The notes: a model not told the origin generated them from the sequence alone. A stretch of DNA of 45,044 bases from JAVBLQ01 sp031553435 (GCA_031553435.1 JAVBLQ010000045.1:1-45044); one strand, 5' to 3'; numbered from the stretch's first letter, positions 8,632 to 16,798 are shown. Translations and numbers: made by a program.

Positions 8632-8766
8632 AGTTACAGGGTTACAAGTTACAAATTACAAGTTACGGGTTACAACTTACAAGCATTTACGTGAAAGTAA
8701 TATTTATTTTTATTACTCGTAACTTGTAACCCGTAACCCGTAACCTTTTTTCCTGTAACTTGTAAC
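8632..8766. repeat. Heptamer repeats in inverted orientation (hairpin-forming intergenic element)
   Basis: The left arm consists of about seven near-tandem 7-base units of the type GTTACAA (variants GTTACGG, ATTACAA, CTTACAA). After about 45 bp of AT-rich DNA the right arm has the complementary unit TTGTAAC/CCGTAAC about five times. The arms can pair in several registers to give a long hairpin between the SPOR gene and murB. Read on the minus strand it ends in a run of T just before murB, so it could act as a partial terminator or mRNA-stability element. Confidence 0.65.
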
Positions 8767-8770
8767 TCTC

Positions 8771-9247
8771 TTAATACATTTGTTCTAATATCCAACTGTC
8801 TTGGAAATCGGGAGCATAATTTCTTTTAACGTCATCCCTTTTCAGGACTGCGCTGTATTTATCATCATAAGAAGCTACAATTACGCGATACATTTGTTTG
8901 GGATTTTGTGCCAATATGACATTATACCCTCTTGCTTCCATTCTTTCTTTCAAAGAGAGGGCATTTGTTTTATTCATAAAGCTACCTATAACAACATTAT
9001 ATCTTCTTAATCCTGTACCGGAAACCGTAGTTAACTTTTCTTGTTGAACATCCACATTCGTTGTTGTGGATTTAGGTTTTGAAATAGGAGTAGTTTCTTC
9101 CACTGTAACCGGTCTTGACGGGGTAGTTGTTTCTTTCTCCTGTGCTTTTTCGTAAGCTGCCTTATAAGCGCTTTGTTTTGACTTACAGCCTACAAAAGAA
9201 ACTGTTAAACAACATACAATACCTAATACCCAAATTTTAGATTTCAT
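8771..9247 (-). CDS. SPOR-domain lipoprotein, 158 aa
   Basis: The N-terminus is a lipoprotein signal (SFVGC around residue 21). A Thr/Pro/Lys-rich linker follows at about 30-75, and then a C-terminal SPOR domain at about 80-155 (RRYNVVIGSFMNKTNALSL and MYRVIVASY). SPOR domains bind denuded peptidoglycan at division sites, so the protein is probably anchored in the periplasm and involved in cell-wall work. It precedes murB, separated by the heptamer-repeat element, and has its own -7 box about 65 bp upstream. The exact function is not known. Confidence 0.85.
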   Translation of the reverse strand: MKSKIWVLGIVCCLTVSFVGCKSKQSAYKAAYEKAQEKETTTPSRPVTVEETTPISKPKSTTTNVDVQQEKLTTVSGTGLRRYNVVIGSFMNKTNALSLKERMEARGYNVILAQNPKQMYRVIVASYDDKYSAVLKRDDVKRNYAPDFQDSWILEQMY

Positions 9248-9311
9248 ACATAAATGTTTTATTTATTTACACCAAGTTTTTTCTTTTTATTAAATCAGGT
9301 TATTTATGGTG

Positions 9312-9319
9312 CAAACTTA
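9312..9319 (-). promoter_or_regulatory. Putative promoter of the SPOR gene
   Basis: On the minus strand TAAGTTTG matches TAnnTTTG exactly, about 65 bp upstream of the SPOR-lipoprotein start in a clearly non-coding gap between two genes. Confidence 0.45.
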
Positions 9320-9362
9320 CAAATAATTTTTTATAAAGAGAAAAAGCACTTTTTCAAAATTA

Positions 9363-9785
9363 TCAGAATTTATGAAAATTGTATTTCACATGCTCATAAT
9401 TTAATATAAGTCTGTTTTTTTCTATTGTTTCGATTTTGTAAGTACGGGTTGAATCTTTCCATCCTATGTGTGGAAGAAAAAATTTTTTACTATAATTGGC
9501 TCCATCCAGATTGATGACTATGGATGTGTCTCCGATTAGTTGAGCGTGTCCGTCAACCCAAAATATTTCATCTTTTTTTAAGTATATTTGATACCTGAAA
9601 AGATAGTTTTGAAAATTGTAATAGATGGTGTCAACTTCGGATGTTGTTCCATCTGCAAACTCCATGGATTGGAGCTGCCATTTTCCATCGAATTCGAGTT
9701 GCAGTCCTTTTGAGTGGGTAAAAATTTCATCACATGAGGTGATGATGATTAAAAAAAATGCAATTATGGACAATATAATTCTCAT
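9363..9785 (-). CDS. Small lipoprotein, lipocalin-like, 140 aa
   Basis: A hydrophobic signal ends in the lipobox IITSC at about residues 14-18, so the mature protein should be membrane-anchored. The rest is beta-rich: FDGKWQLQSMEF opening, then repeated short strands ending NYEHVKYNFHKF, resembling the lipocalin-like small lipoproteins common in Bacteroidota. The start overlaps the hisB stop by 4 bases, so it is probably the last gene of the his operon, though no link to histidine synthesis is evident. Confidence 0.6.
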   Translation of the reverse strand: MRIILSIIAFFLIIITSCDEIFTHSKGLQLEFDGKWQLQSMEFADGTTSEVDTIYYNFQNYLFRYQIYLKKDEIFWVDGHAQLIGDTSIVINLDGANYSKKFFLPHIGWKDSTRTYKIETIEKNRLILNYEHVKYNFHKF

Positions 9786-10903
9786 AAAACTCCTTTAGTG
9801 CTAGGCAATTCATAATGGAATATATCTCTTTTTAAGGCCATTTTGATTGATTTTGCGAATGACTTGAAAATTCCTTCAATCTTATGGTGTTCGTTAGTTC
9901 CGTCTGCATTGATATTCAGATTCATGTGTGCAGAATCACTCAGCGATTTGAAAAAGTGCATGAACATTTCCGTGGGCATGTCTCCGATCTTTTCCCGTTT
10001 GAAATCGGCATTCCAGACTAACCAGGATCGACCGCCGAAATCAAGAGCAACAGTGCATAGGCAATCATCCATCGGAAGACAAAAACCATAGCGTTCGATT
10101 CCCCTTTTATTTCCCAATGCCTTGTATATTGCTTCGCCTAAAGCGATTCCAGTATCTTCAATTGTATGATGTTCATCTACTTCAAGATCTCCTTTCACTT
10201 GGATGGTCAGATTCATTCCTGAATGTTTACCGATTTGTTCAAGCATATGATCAAAGAAATGAAGACCGGTGGAAATATTGGTTTTGCCATTTCCATCTAA
10301 ATCGATTTCAATGAAAATATCTGTTTCTTTTGTCTTACGACTGACTACGGCTTTTCGTTCGGAAGCAAACAGTAATTCCGTAATTTTATCCCAGTCTTTA
10401 GAGTTTAAAACGGTTTGCAGATTATGTTCCTGCAGATATTCTTCTGCATCATCTCCATCATATAACCAGATTGCTTTTGTTCCAAGGTTTTTTGCAAGCA
10501 TCACATCAGTAATGCGGTCGCCGATAACATAGGAGTTTGCCAGATCATATTCTCCTGACAAATATTTTCCAAGCATCCCTGTACCCGGTTTGCGATTCGG
10601 TGAATTTTCTTCCGGAAAGCTTTTGTCTATCAATATATCATCGAAAATAATTCCTTCATTTTCAAATGCTTTCAACATTTTGTTATGTGCAGGCCAGAAT
10701 GTTTCTTCGGGGAAAGAAGAGGTTCCCAAGCCATCCTGATTGGTTACCATTACAAATTCGAAATCAAGATTTTTCCTGATAAAATGAAGATTATTGAATA
10801 TTTTCGGATAGAATTCCAGTTTTTCCAGACTGTCTAATTGATAGTCTACAGGCGGTTCTAACACCAGGGTCCCGTCACGATCAATGAATAAAGCTCGTTT
10901 CAT
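9782..10903 (-). CDS. hisB: Bifunctional histidinol-phosphatase / imidazoleglycerol-phosphate dehydratase, 373 aa
   Basis: The N-terminal HAD phosphatase (about 1-170) has FIDRDGTLV with the catalytic D-x-D and VMVTNQDG. The C-terminal IGP dehydratase (about 180-373) has the metal-binding repeats FFDHMLEQIGKHSG, DEHHTIEDTG and NEHHKIEGIFKS. It therefore does two steps of cytosolic histidine synthesis, as in E. coli HisB. It starts three bases after the mazF stop, which places the toxin-antitoxin pair inside the his operon and makes hisB transcription pass through it. Confidence 0.96.
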   Translation of the reverse strand: MKRALFIDRDGTLVLEPPVDYQLDSLEKLEFYPKIFNNLHFIRKNLDFEFVMVTNQDGLGTSSFPEETFWPAHNKMLKAFENEGIIFDDILIDKSFPEENSPNRKPGTGMLGKYLSGEYDLANSYVIGDRITDVMLAKNLGTKAIWLYDGDDAEEYLQEHNLQTVLNSKDWDKITELLFASERKAVVSRKTKETDIFIEIDLDGNGKTNISTGLHFFDHMLEQIGKHSGMNLTIQVKGDLEVDEHHTIEDTGIALGEAIYKALGNKRGIERYGFCLPMDDCLCTVALDFGGRSWLVWNADFKREKIGDMPTEMFMHFFKSLSDSAHMNLNINADGTNEHHKIEGIFKSFAKSIKMALKRDIFHYELPSTKGVL

Positions 10904-10906
10904 AAG

Positions 10907-11224
10907 TCAATCAACTAGCATCTCTTTGAGAATATTTTTTAATTCAACGATAGAATCCTGGCTCAATTTTCCAATATGATTCAGAATCCGGATTTTATCT
11001 ATCGTTCTTATCTGATCTAAAGCAATACTTGCTTTTTTCTTTTTTAATGTACACATTACTCTGAATGGATATGGTTTCAGAGTTGAGGTAAATGGTGCAA
11101 TAATGACTGTATTCAGGTTGTCATTCATTTCATCAGGACTGACTATTACCACTGGCCGGTTTTTTGCAATTTCGCTTCCTGCCGTCGGGTTAAGATCTAC
11201 CCAATAAATATCGTATTGCTTCAT
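10907..11224 (-). CDS. mazF: MazF/PemK-family mRNA interferase toxin, 105 aa
   Basis: YDIYWVDLNPTAGSEI, KNRPVVIVSP and VIIAPFTST are the conserved blocks of the MazF/PemK fold, including the catalytic Arg and Thr positions. The length is usual. Such toxins cut single-stranded mRNA at short motifs; the motif cannot be predicted here. It follows its antitoxin by 4 bases. Unusually, the pair lies between hisC and hisB. Confidence 0.9.
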   Translation of the reverse strand: MKQYDIYWVDLNPTAGSEIAKNRPVVIVSPDEMNDNLNTVIIAPFTSTLKPYPFRVMCTLKKKKASIALDQIRTIDKIRILNHIGKLSQDSIVELKNILKEMLVD

Positions 11225-11228
11225 AAAA

Positions 11229-11480
11229 TTATTTCAGTTCGTTAAAATTTTCGTCTTCAAATATATCCGGTATTAAGAGTTTATCTTCCTCATCATCGTG
11301 TAATTGCTTGAAGGCCAAATCCCATCCCTGACGGGGAGATTTTTTACTTAATACAATATCCGAACTGTTAATTAGTTTCAAGTCTAAAACTTTTCCGACT
11401 TGAAGAGACATCTCTTTTATAACATTATTCGGAATGATAACGCCAATTGATGATCCTATTTTTACAATCCGGGCTTGCAT
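11229..11480 (-). CDS. mazE: MazE-like antitoxin, AbrB/SpoVT fold, 83 aa
   Basis: ARIVKIGSSIGVIIPNNVIK is the swapped-hairpin AbrB-type DNA-binding domain at residues 3-22. An acidic, probably flexible tail follows (DDEEDK, FEDENFNELK), suited to binding MazF. I chose the ATG at 11478-11480 because it starts directly on the domain; an upstream non-ATG alternative would add ten residues lying in the promoter. A TATATTTG -7 box and a 19-bp palindrome directly upstream suggest autoregulation, the norm for mazEF. Confidence 0.88.
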   Translation of the reverse strand: MQARIVKIGSSIGVIIPNNVIKEMSLQVGKVLDLKLINSSDIVLSKKSPRQGWDLAFKQLHDDEEDKLLIPDIFEDENFNELK

Positions 11481-11507
11481 AGTAATATATCTTTTTTGTT
11501 TACTATG

Positions 11508-11538
11508 CAAATATAAATCATTATAATAAAATTATAAT
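11508..11538 (-). promoter_or_regulatory. mazEF internal promoter with palindromic operator
   Basis: On the minus strand TATATTTG (11508-11515) matches the Bacteroidota -7 consensus. Immediately upstream, ATTATAAT occurs at 11520-11527 and again at 11531-11538, separated by AAA. Each copy is itself a palindrome, so the 19-bp block is symmetrical apart from its centre. It sits where RNA polymerase would contact the -33 region, a sensible place for MazE repression. It lies just downstream of the hisC stop. Confidence 0.55.
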
Positions 11539-11547
11539 GCAATTTGG

Positions 11548-12579
11548 TTATTTTAACGTTTTTAACGCATCAACCAACAATTGATTTTCTTTTTCTGTTC
11601 CTACTGTGATTCTGATGCAGTCCATACATAGAGAAACTGAATTTCTATTCCGGACAATAATCTCTTTTTCAACCAAATATTTATATGTTTCATTTGCATT
11701 TTTTACTTTGACCAAAAGAAAATTTGCATCCGAAGGATATATTTTTTCTACACAAGATAACAAAGATAAGATTTCTTCCAGTTTAATTCTTTCTTCCAGA
11801 ATTGTTTTTGTCCAATTTTTTATTTGGTCATACTCGCTTAACAATTTCAGTGCATAATGCTGAGTTAATGAGTTGATATTGTATGGATATTTTACTTTGT
11901 TAAAAAGGGAGGTTATTTCTTTTGAAGCAAAAGCCATTCCAAGACGTACGCCAGCACTAGCCCATGCTTTGGAAAAAGTTTGGCATACAATCAGGTTTGG
12001 ATATTGATCCAATTCTTTTAGAAATGAAGGTTGTGAAGAGAAATCAATGTAGGCTTCATCAACAATTACAATTCCGTGAAATAGGTTGATTGTTTTAGTT
12101 ATTTCATTTCTATCCAAAGAATTACCAGTCGGATTATTGGGAGAACAAAGAAAAATCAGTTTGGTGTTTTGATCACAAACTTTCAATAAATCATCTGCAT
12201 TGAAGTCAAATTTTTCGTTCAGGAGGACTTCACGATATTCTACATCGTTTGTATTGGCAGCTACTTTATACATTCCATAGGTAGGATCAAGAGCTACTAC
12301 ATTATCAATGCCGGGATTACAAAATATCCTGATTGCCAGATCTATGGGCTCATCGCTTCCGTTGCCCAGCATGATTTGTTCTTTTTCTATACCTTTTATA
12401 GTGGAAATTTGTTCTTTAACCTGCCATTGTTTAGGATCCGGATAACGATGGTAAGGTGCATTATATGGACTTTCGTTTGCATCCAGATATACCGAAGCGT
12501 TGCCATGAAATTCATCTCTGGCTGATGAGTATGGTTTTAGTTTCCAAATGTTTTTTCTGACTAATTTTTCTAAATTCAT
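11548..12579 (-). CDS. hisC: Histidinol-phosphate aminotransferase, 343 aa
   Basis: Class I/II PLP aminotransferase of histidine synthesis (imidazole-acetol phosphate to histidinol phosphate). Signature blocks are YLDANESPYNAPYHRYPDP at the N-terminus, GNGSDEPIDL, CSPNNPTGN, VDEAYIDFS, and QTFSKAWASAGVRLGMAFA with the PLP lysine. The length is normal. It follows the GNAT gene by 4 bases and is followed by the mazEF promoter. Confidence 0.95.
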   Translation of the reverse strand: MNLEKLVRKNIWKLKPYSSARDEFHGNASVYLDANESPYNAPYHRYPDPKQWQVKEQISTIKGIEKEQIMLGNGSDEPIDLAIRIFCNPGIDNVVALDPTYGMYKVAANTNDVEYREVLLNEKFDFNADDLLKVCDQNTKLIFLCSPNNPTGNSLDRNEITKTINLFHGIVIVDEAYIDFSSQPSFLKELDQYPNLIVCQTFSKAWASAGVRLGMAFASKEITSLFNKVKYPYNINSLTQHYALKLLSEYDQIKNWTKTILEERIKLEEILSLLSCVEKIYPSDANFLLVKVKNANETYKYLVEKEIIVRNRNSVSLCMDCIRITVGTEKENQLLVDALKTLK

Positions 12580-12583
12580 TGTA

Positions 12584-13018
12584 TTATACTATTCTTTTTT
12601 CCATTTTAACATGAGGTATTCCGACTTCAATGAATTCTTTGCTACGTACTCTGTATCCATATTTTTTATAAAATTCGTCAGCTGTTTTACGCGCATTCAT
12701 TGTAATTTTTTGAAATCCGATTTCCCGTGCGAGAGCTTCAGCATGTTGCAACATTTGTTCTCCTATTTTTTTCCCTTGAAAAGCGGGGTCTACTGCCATT
12801 TGGCGCAATTTTACGATGGTTTCGTCTATTTTGCTAAGGATACAGCAGGCAATGACTTTATCGTCTTCTTTATAATAGCCGATCAAGATATCTTCTTCAT
12901 CTTTTTGAATATCATTTTCGGTTAATTGTAGTCCTAGCGGCTTACGTAACACTCTGTTGCGTAAGTCGCACATAGACCGGTATGATGGAGATCTGAATGT
13001 TATTATATGGATTGACAT
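12584..13018 (-). CDS. GNAT-family N-acetyltransferase, 144 aa
   Basis: RQMAVDPAFQGKKIGEQML is the acetyl-CoA binding motif A of GNAT enzymes (R-x-x-G-x-G variant), and ARKTADEFYKKYGYRV is the motif B region. The length is that of a single GNAT domain. The substrate is unknown. It lies between hisD and hisC with gaps of 3 and 4 bases, so it is co-transcribed with the pathway, but no histidine step requires an acetyltransferase. Confidence 0.85.
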   Translation of the reverse strand: MSIHIITFRSPSYRSMCDLRNRVLRKPLGLQLTENDIQKDEEDILIGYYKEDDKVIACCILSKIDETIVKLRQMAVDPAFQGKKIGEQMLQHAEALAREIGFQKITMNARKTADEFYKKYGYRVRSKEFIEVGIPHVKMEKRIV

Positions 13019-13021
13019 TTT

Positions 13022-14299
13022 TTAGTTTTTTAATCTTAAAGAAACAGCATTTTTATGAGCGGTTAAACCTTCATTTTCGGCCATAATTTCAAGTGTTTTT
13101 CCTAAGTTCCCGATTCCTCTTCTGGAAATTTCCTGAAAGGTGATTTTTTTAACAAAGCTATCAAGATTCACACCTCCGTATACTCTAGCGTAACCATTGG
13201 TGGGCAGAGTATGATTGGTTCCCGAAGCATAATCTCCTGCACTTTCCGGAGTATAGTGCCCTAAAAATACGGACCCTGCATTAACAATTTGTTCGGATAA
13301 CTCCCAATAATCTTCTGTTTCTATGATCAGATGTTCGGGAGCATATGCATTGGTAAAGTCTATAATTTCTTCATTATCCTTTAATAGAATAACTTTACTG
13401 TTTTCCAATGTTTTAGCAGCTATATCTCTACGGGTAAGAAATGATAATTGGGCTATTATTTCTCTTAATACTTTGTCTATCAATCTCCTGGAAGTTGTAA
13501 TCAATATAACCTGGCTATCTCCGCCGTGTTCTGCCTGAGATAATAAATCTGCTGTTACAAATGCCGGATTGGCGGTATCGTCGGCAATGATTAAGACTTC
13601 GGAAGGACCTGCCGGCATGTCAATTGCCACATCCTTCAGACTAACCATTCGTTTGGCTGCGGTTACATATTGATTTCCCGGGCCGAATATTTTATATACT
13701 TTAGGAACTATATCTGTTCCGTATGCCATAGCAGCAATTGCTTGTACTCCACCGAGTTTGAATATTTTATGTATTCCGGCTACTTTGGCTGCATATAGTA
13801 TGACGGGATTGATATTTCCTTCTTTATTGGGGGGTGTACATAATACAATCTCATCACAACCTGCGATTTTAGCAGGAATACCTAACATGAGTACTGTGGA
13901 GAATAATGGCGCTGTTCCTCCGGGTACATATAATCCTACTTTTTCTATTCCAACTGATTTTTGCCAGCATACTACACCTGGCATTGTTTCTATTTTTTTT
14001 ACTTCTATTTGTTGGGACAGATGGAAAGTTTCTATGTTTTTCCGGGCTACTTCGATTGCAGCTTTCAATTCGCTGGAAACAGATTTTTCTGCGAATTGAA
14101 TTTCCTCTTCGGTAACTTGTAATGATTTGAGTTGTACTTTATCGAATACAACTTCGTATTCGAATAATGCTTGGTCTCCACGAAGGCGTACATCATCTAA
14201 AACCATGTTTACCATTCCAGATAGTGCAGAGTCGTCAATTGCCGGACGACTCAAGATTTCATTCCAATCTTTTCTTTGAGGGTTCCATATTGTTTTCAT
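13022..14299 (-). CDS. hisD: Histidinol dehydrogenase, 425 aa
   Basis: NAD- and zinc-dependent enzyme for the last two oxidations to L-histidine. Characteristic blocks are GLYVPGGTAPLFSTVLMLG, GPGNQYVTAAKR, DMPAGPSEVLIIADDTA, LLSQAEHGGDSQ (general acid-base Glu/His region) and SGTNHTLPTNGYARVYGG. Length fits the family. Second gene of the his operon, 7 bases after hisG. Confidence 0.96.
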   Translation of the reverse strand: MKTIWNPQRKDWNEILSRPAIDDSALSGMVNMVLDDVRLRGDQALFEYEVVFDKVQLKSLQVTEEEIQFAEKSVSSELKAAIEVARKNIETFHLSQQIEVKKIETMPGVVCWQKSVGIEKVGLYVPGGTAPLFSTVLMLGIPAKIAGCDEIVLCTPPNKEGNINPVILYAAKVAGIHKIFKLGGVQAIAAMAYGTDIVPKVYKIFGPGNQYVTAAKRMVSLKDVAIDMPAGPSEVLIIADDTANPAFVTADLLSQAEHGGDSQVILITTSRRLIDKVLREIIAQLSFLTRRDIAAKTLENSKVILLKDNEEIIDFTNAYAPEHLIIETEDYWELSEQIVNAGSVFLGHYTPESAGDYASGTNHTLPTNGYARVYGGVNLDSFVKKITFQEISRRGIGNLGKTLEIMAENEGLTAHKNAVSLRLKN

Positions 14300-14306
14300 A
14301 AAAAAA

Positions 14307-15161
14307 TCAAATAATCATTTTTTCAATGGGTATGACCAAGATACCTTCAGCTCCAGCTTGTTTTAGTTTCCCGATGATTTCCCAGAATCGTTTTTCGTCA
14401 ATAACCGAATGGATTGAACTCCAACCATCCTGAGCCAAAGGGAGCACTGTAGGGCTTTTCATGCCAGGCAGAATTTTAAATATCTCGTCCAACTTGTCAT
14501 TGGGGGCATTTAATAATATATATTTTTTATCTTCAGCTGTTTTAACAGCTGATATTCTGAAGATCAATTCATCAAGAATTTTTGTCTTTTCTTTACTTAA
14601 TGATTTGTTTCCTATCAATAACGCTTCAGACTGCAAAATAGTTTCAACTTCTTTTAAATGATTGCTGATTAAAGTGCTTCCGGAGCTTACAATGTCAAAG
14701 ATTGCATCGGCTAATCCGATGCCCGGAGCAATTTCAACAGAACCTGTAATTACATGAACGTCAGACTTAATTGCATTTTTCTTTAGAAAATCTTTTAGTA
14801 TTTCGGGGTAAGAGGTAGCTATTTTTTTCCCTGAAAACCAACTCAAGTTATTGTATTCTTCTTCTTTGGGGATTGCTAATGAAAGCCTGCATTTACTAAA
14901 TCCCAATCGTTTTACGATTGATATATTTTGTTTTTTTTCCTGGACTTCATTTTCGCCGACAATTCCTACATCAGCTATTCCGTTGGCTACTGATTGAGGA
15001 ATATCGTCGTCTCGAAGGAATAATAATTCTACCGGAAATGTAGTGGAAGGGGCTAACAGACTACGTTTACCCTGTGAGGTGAGTTTGATTCCAGCTTCTT
15101 CTAATAATTTCATTGTTTCTTCAAACAATCGTCCCTTGGACTGAACAGCAATTCTAAGCAT
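14307..15161 (-). CDS. hisG: ATP phosphoribosyltransferase, long form, 284 aa
   Basis: First enzyme of histidine synthesis, joining ATP and PRPP. LRIAVQSKGRLFEETMKLL opens the catalytic lobe, DVGIVGENEV follows, and GLADAIFDIVSSGSTL is the PRPP-binding signature. The C-terminal 70-80 residues (KSPTVLPLAQDGWSSIHSV and GILVIPIEKMII) form the ACT-like regulatory domain of long HisG, expected to bind histidine for feedback inhibition. It leads the operon behind a leader of about 155 nt that carries a possible attenuator. Confidence 0.95.
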   Translation of the reverse strand: MLRIAVQSKGRLFEETMKLLEEAGIKLTSQGKRSLLAPSTTFPVELLFLRDDDIPQSVANGIADVGIVGENEVQEKKQNISIVKRLGFSKCRLSLAIPKEEEYNNLSWFSGKKIATSYPEILKDFLKKNAIKSDVHVITGSVEIAPGIGLADAIFDIVSSGSTLISNHLKEVETILQSEALLIGNKSLSKEKTKILDELIFRISAVKTAEDKKYILLNAPNDKLDEIFKILPGMKSPTVLPLAQDGWSSIHSVIDEKRFWEIIGKLKQAGAEGILVIPIEKMII

Positions 15162-15173
15162 ATTTTTAATAGT

Positions 15174-15218
15174 AAAAAGGCCTACTTTTCCTTAATGGTG
15201 TATGCCTTTTTGATTCAT
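15174..15218 (-). promoter_or_regulatory. Candidate histidine attenuator: leader peptide MNQKGIHH overlapping a hairpin
   Basis: On the minus strand an ATG at 15218-15216 opens an eight-codon frame, MNQKGIHH, stopping at TAA (15194-15192); the last two sense codons are CAC and CAT. AAAAAGGC (15211-15204), within the peptide frame, pairs with GCCTTTTT (15181-15174), whose T-rich side is followed by more AT-rich sequence and then hisG. A ribosome stalled at the His codons would cover the 5' arm and prevent the hairpin, as expected for attenuation. There is no classical three-stem layout, so this is a candidate only. Confidence 0.45.
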
Positions 15219-15324
15219 ATTATAAAAACGACACAAGTCCACCACGATTTTTTAAACGAAAAATGGGTGACTATAATATGTTGGTTATTCAAAAATTGTC
15301 TATATGTTACCTAAAACTTATCTA

Positions 15325-15332
15325 CAAAGATA
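15325..15332 (-). promoter_or_regulatory. Putative his-operon promoter
   Basis: On the minus strand TATCTTTG matches TAnnTTTG. It is part of a short inverted repeat, CTTATC and GATAAG separated by six bases, that could be an operator. It is about 160 bp upstream of hisG, leaving room for the leader peptide and hairpin. Confidence 0.5.
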
Positions 15333-15359
15333 AGGTAATTTATTAACTAAAAAAGTGAT

Positions 15360-16022
15360 TTAGAATATTTTTTTGAATATTTGTAATAAATTGTTTTTTA
15401 ACTCAGGAAGATTGATTGATTCTCCAGTTTCTTTTTGAATAGAAGTAACTCCCTTATCTTGGAATCCACAGGGATTTATCAATTGGAAGTAATCAAGATC
15501 GGTGTTTACATTGAGGGCAAATCCGTGCATACTAATATACCTGCTGCATCGCACGCCGATTGCACAGATTTTCCGTGCTTTCGTTTTTTCATTTGCATCT
15601 AACCATACTCCGGTAGCTCCCGGCATTCTCATTCCGGAGATACCATATTCTGCTAAAAGTAGTATGATAGCGTCTTCCAGACAATCAATGTATTTTTTTA
15701 ATCCTAATTTAAAAAACTCAAGGTCGAAGATGGGATAACCTACCAGTTGTCCTGGGCCATGATATGTCATATCACCTCCTCTGTCAACAGGATAAAAGGC
15801 AACTCCTTTTTTATTAAGGAAAGTTTCGGGATAAAGTAAGTTTTCGTATTTACCGCTCTTACCGACAGTAATTACATGTGGATGTTCACAAAATATTAAA
15901 TTATTCTCAACTTGTTGTTGATTTAATTTGTTATTCAGTGCTTTTTCAAATATTTGTTGTTGTTGATGGTATGCCTTGTCATAGGGGATTAATCCCCAAT
16001 CAACTAAAGTGAAGCTCTCCAT
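15360..16022 (-). CDS. lipB: Octanoyl-[ACP]:protein N-octanoyltransferase, 220 aa
   Basis: First step of lipoate synthesis: transfer of octanoyl from acyl-carrier protein to lipoyl domains. Diagnostic blocks are RGGDMTYHGPGQLVGYPI, KICAIGVR with the catalytic lysine, MHGFALNVNTDL, and INPCG with the acyl-accepting cysteine. Length is typical. It overlaps the end of mtgA by 19 bp and is probably expressed from the mtgA promoter. Confidence 0.95.
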   Translation of the reverse strand: MESFTLVDWGLIPYDKAYHQQQQIFEKALNNKLNQQQVENNLIFCEHPHVITVGKSGKYENLLYPETFLNKKGVAFYPVDRGGDMTYHGPGQLVGYPIFDLEFFKLGLKKYIDCLEDAIILLLAEYGISGMRMPGATGVWLDANEKTKARKICAIGVRCSRYISMHGFALNVNTDLDYFQLINPCGFQDKGVTSIQKETGESINLPELKNNLLQIFKKIF

Positions 16023-16759
16023 TTTTTTCTTTTTTTTGTGGAAGGTTTTTCTTTTTGTTCTTCTAAATCTTTTCCGAAGTCAACTTTCATTATTTTTCCC
16101 ATCAATGAAATGATTTGACTTTGACGTTTCAATAAATACGGAGAGGGTTTTGCTGAATTGAATTTTCTCGGATTCGGCAGGGATGCTGCAATCAAGGCAG
16201 CTTGAGGCGATGTCAGATTAATAGCCTGTGTGTTAAAATGAGCTTGGGCAACAGCTTCTGCCCCATATATTCCGTTTCCCATTTCAATGGAATTTAAATA
16301 AACTTCCATGATTCTTTTTTTGCCCCAAACAAATTCTATCAGTACGGTAAAGTAAACTTCAAGTCCTTTTCTTATATACGATTTTCCAGGCCAGAGAAAA
16401 ACATTTTTGGCTGTCTGTTGGCTGATTGTACTGGCGCCTCTTTCCCGTTTACCCAGTTTGGCTTCTCTTTGCGCTACTTTAATTTGTTTAAAATCAAAGC
16501 CGTTGTGTGCCATATACAAATTATCTTCAGATGCTACCACTGCTTGTACCAAGTATTGGGAAATGTCCTCGATCGGAACCCATTTATGTTCCAATTTAAT
16601 GGGTTGGTCATCTTTTGCTTGTTCATACATGCGTATAAACATCAGGGGGGTATAATAAACCGGTATAAATTTGTATAAGATAACCATTGCTAAACTAAGG
16701 ACAAATAGAAACAGGATGGTATTTCTCAGAAATATAAGTATTTTTTTCCCTATTCTCAT
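16004..16759 (-). CDS. mtgA: Monofunctional peptidoglycan transglycosylase, GT51, 251 aa
   Basis: One N-terminal membrane helix at about 8-32, then a GT51 domain facing the periplasm that polymerises lipid II. Motifs are ASEDNLYMAHNGFD (catalytic Glu), RGASTISQQTAKN, RKGLEVYF, and RIMEVYLNSIEMGNGIYGAE. There is no transpeptidase domain, which separates MtgA from class A PBPs. The C-terminal tail is Lys-rich. It is first in a two-gene operon with lipB. Confidence 0.93.
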   Translation of the reverse strand: MRIGKKILIFLRNTILFLFVLSLAMVILYKFIPVYYTPLMFIRMYEQAKDDQPIKLEHKWVPIEDISQYLVQAVVASEDNLYMAHNGFDFKQIKVAQREAKLGKRERGASTISQQTAKNVFLWPGKSYIRKGLEVYFTVLIEFVWGKKRIMEVYLNSIEMGNGIYGAEAVAQAHFNTQAINLTSPQAALIAASLPNPRKFNSAKPSPYLLKRQSQIISLMGKIMKVDFGKDLEEQKEKPSTKKRKKWRASL

Positions 16760-16790
16760 TCAGTAGTTTTTGTTGTTGTTAATCTTATGG

Positions 16791-16798
16791 CAAAGATA
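16791..16798 (-). promoter_or_regulatory. Putative mtgA-lipB promoter
   Basis: On the minus strand TATCTTTG matches the -7 consensus, 32 bp upstream of mtgA, in the divergent gap with serB. Confidence 0.5.

Noticed and set aside
8632..8766. CRISPR-like array
   Set aside because: Units are 7 bases, nearly contiguous and inverted; there are no spacers and no cas genes.
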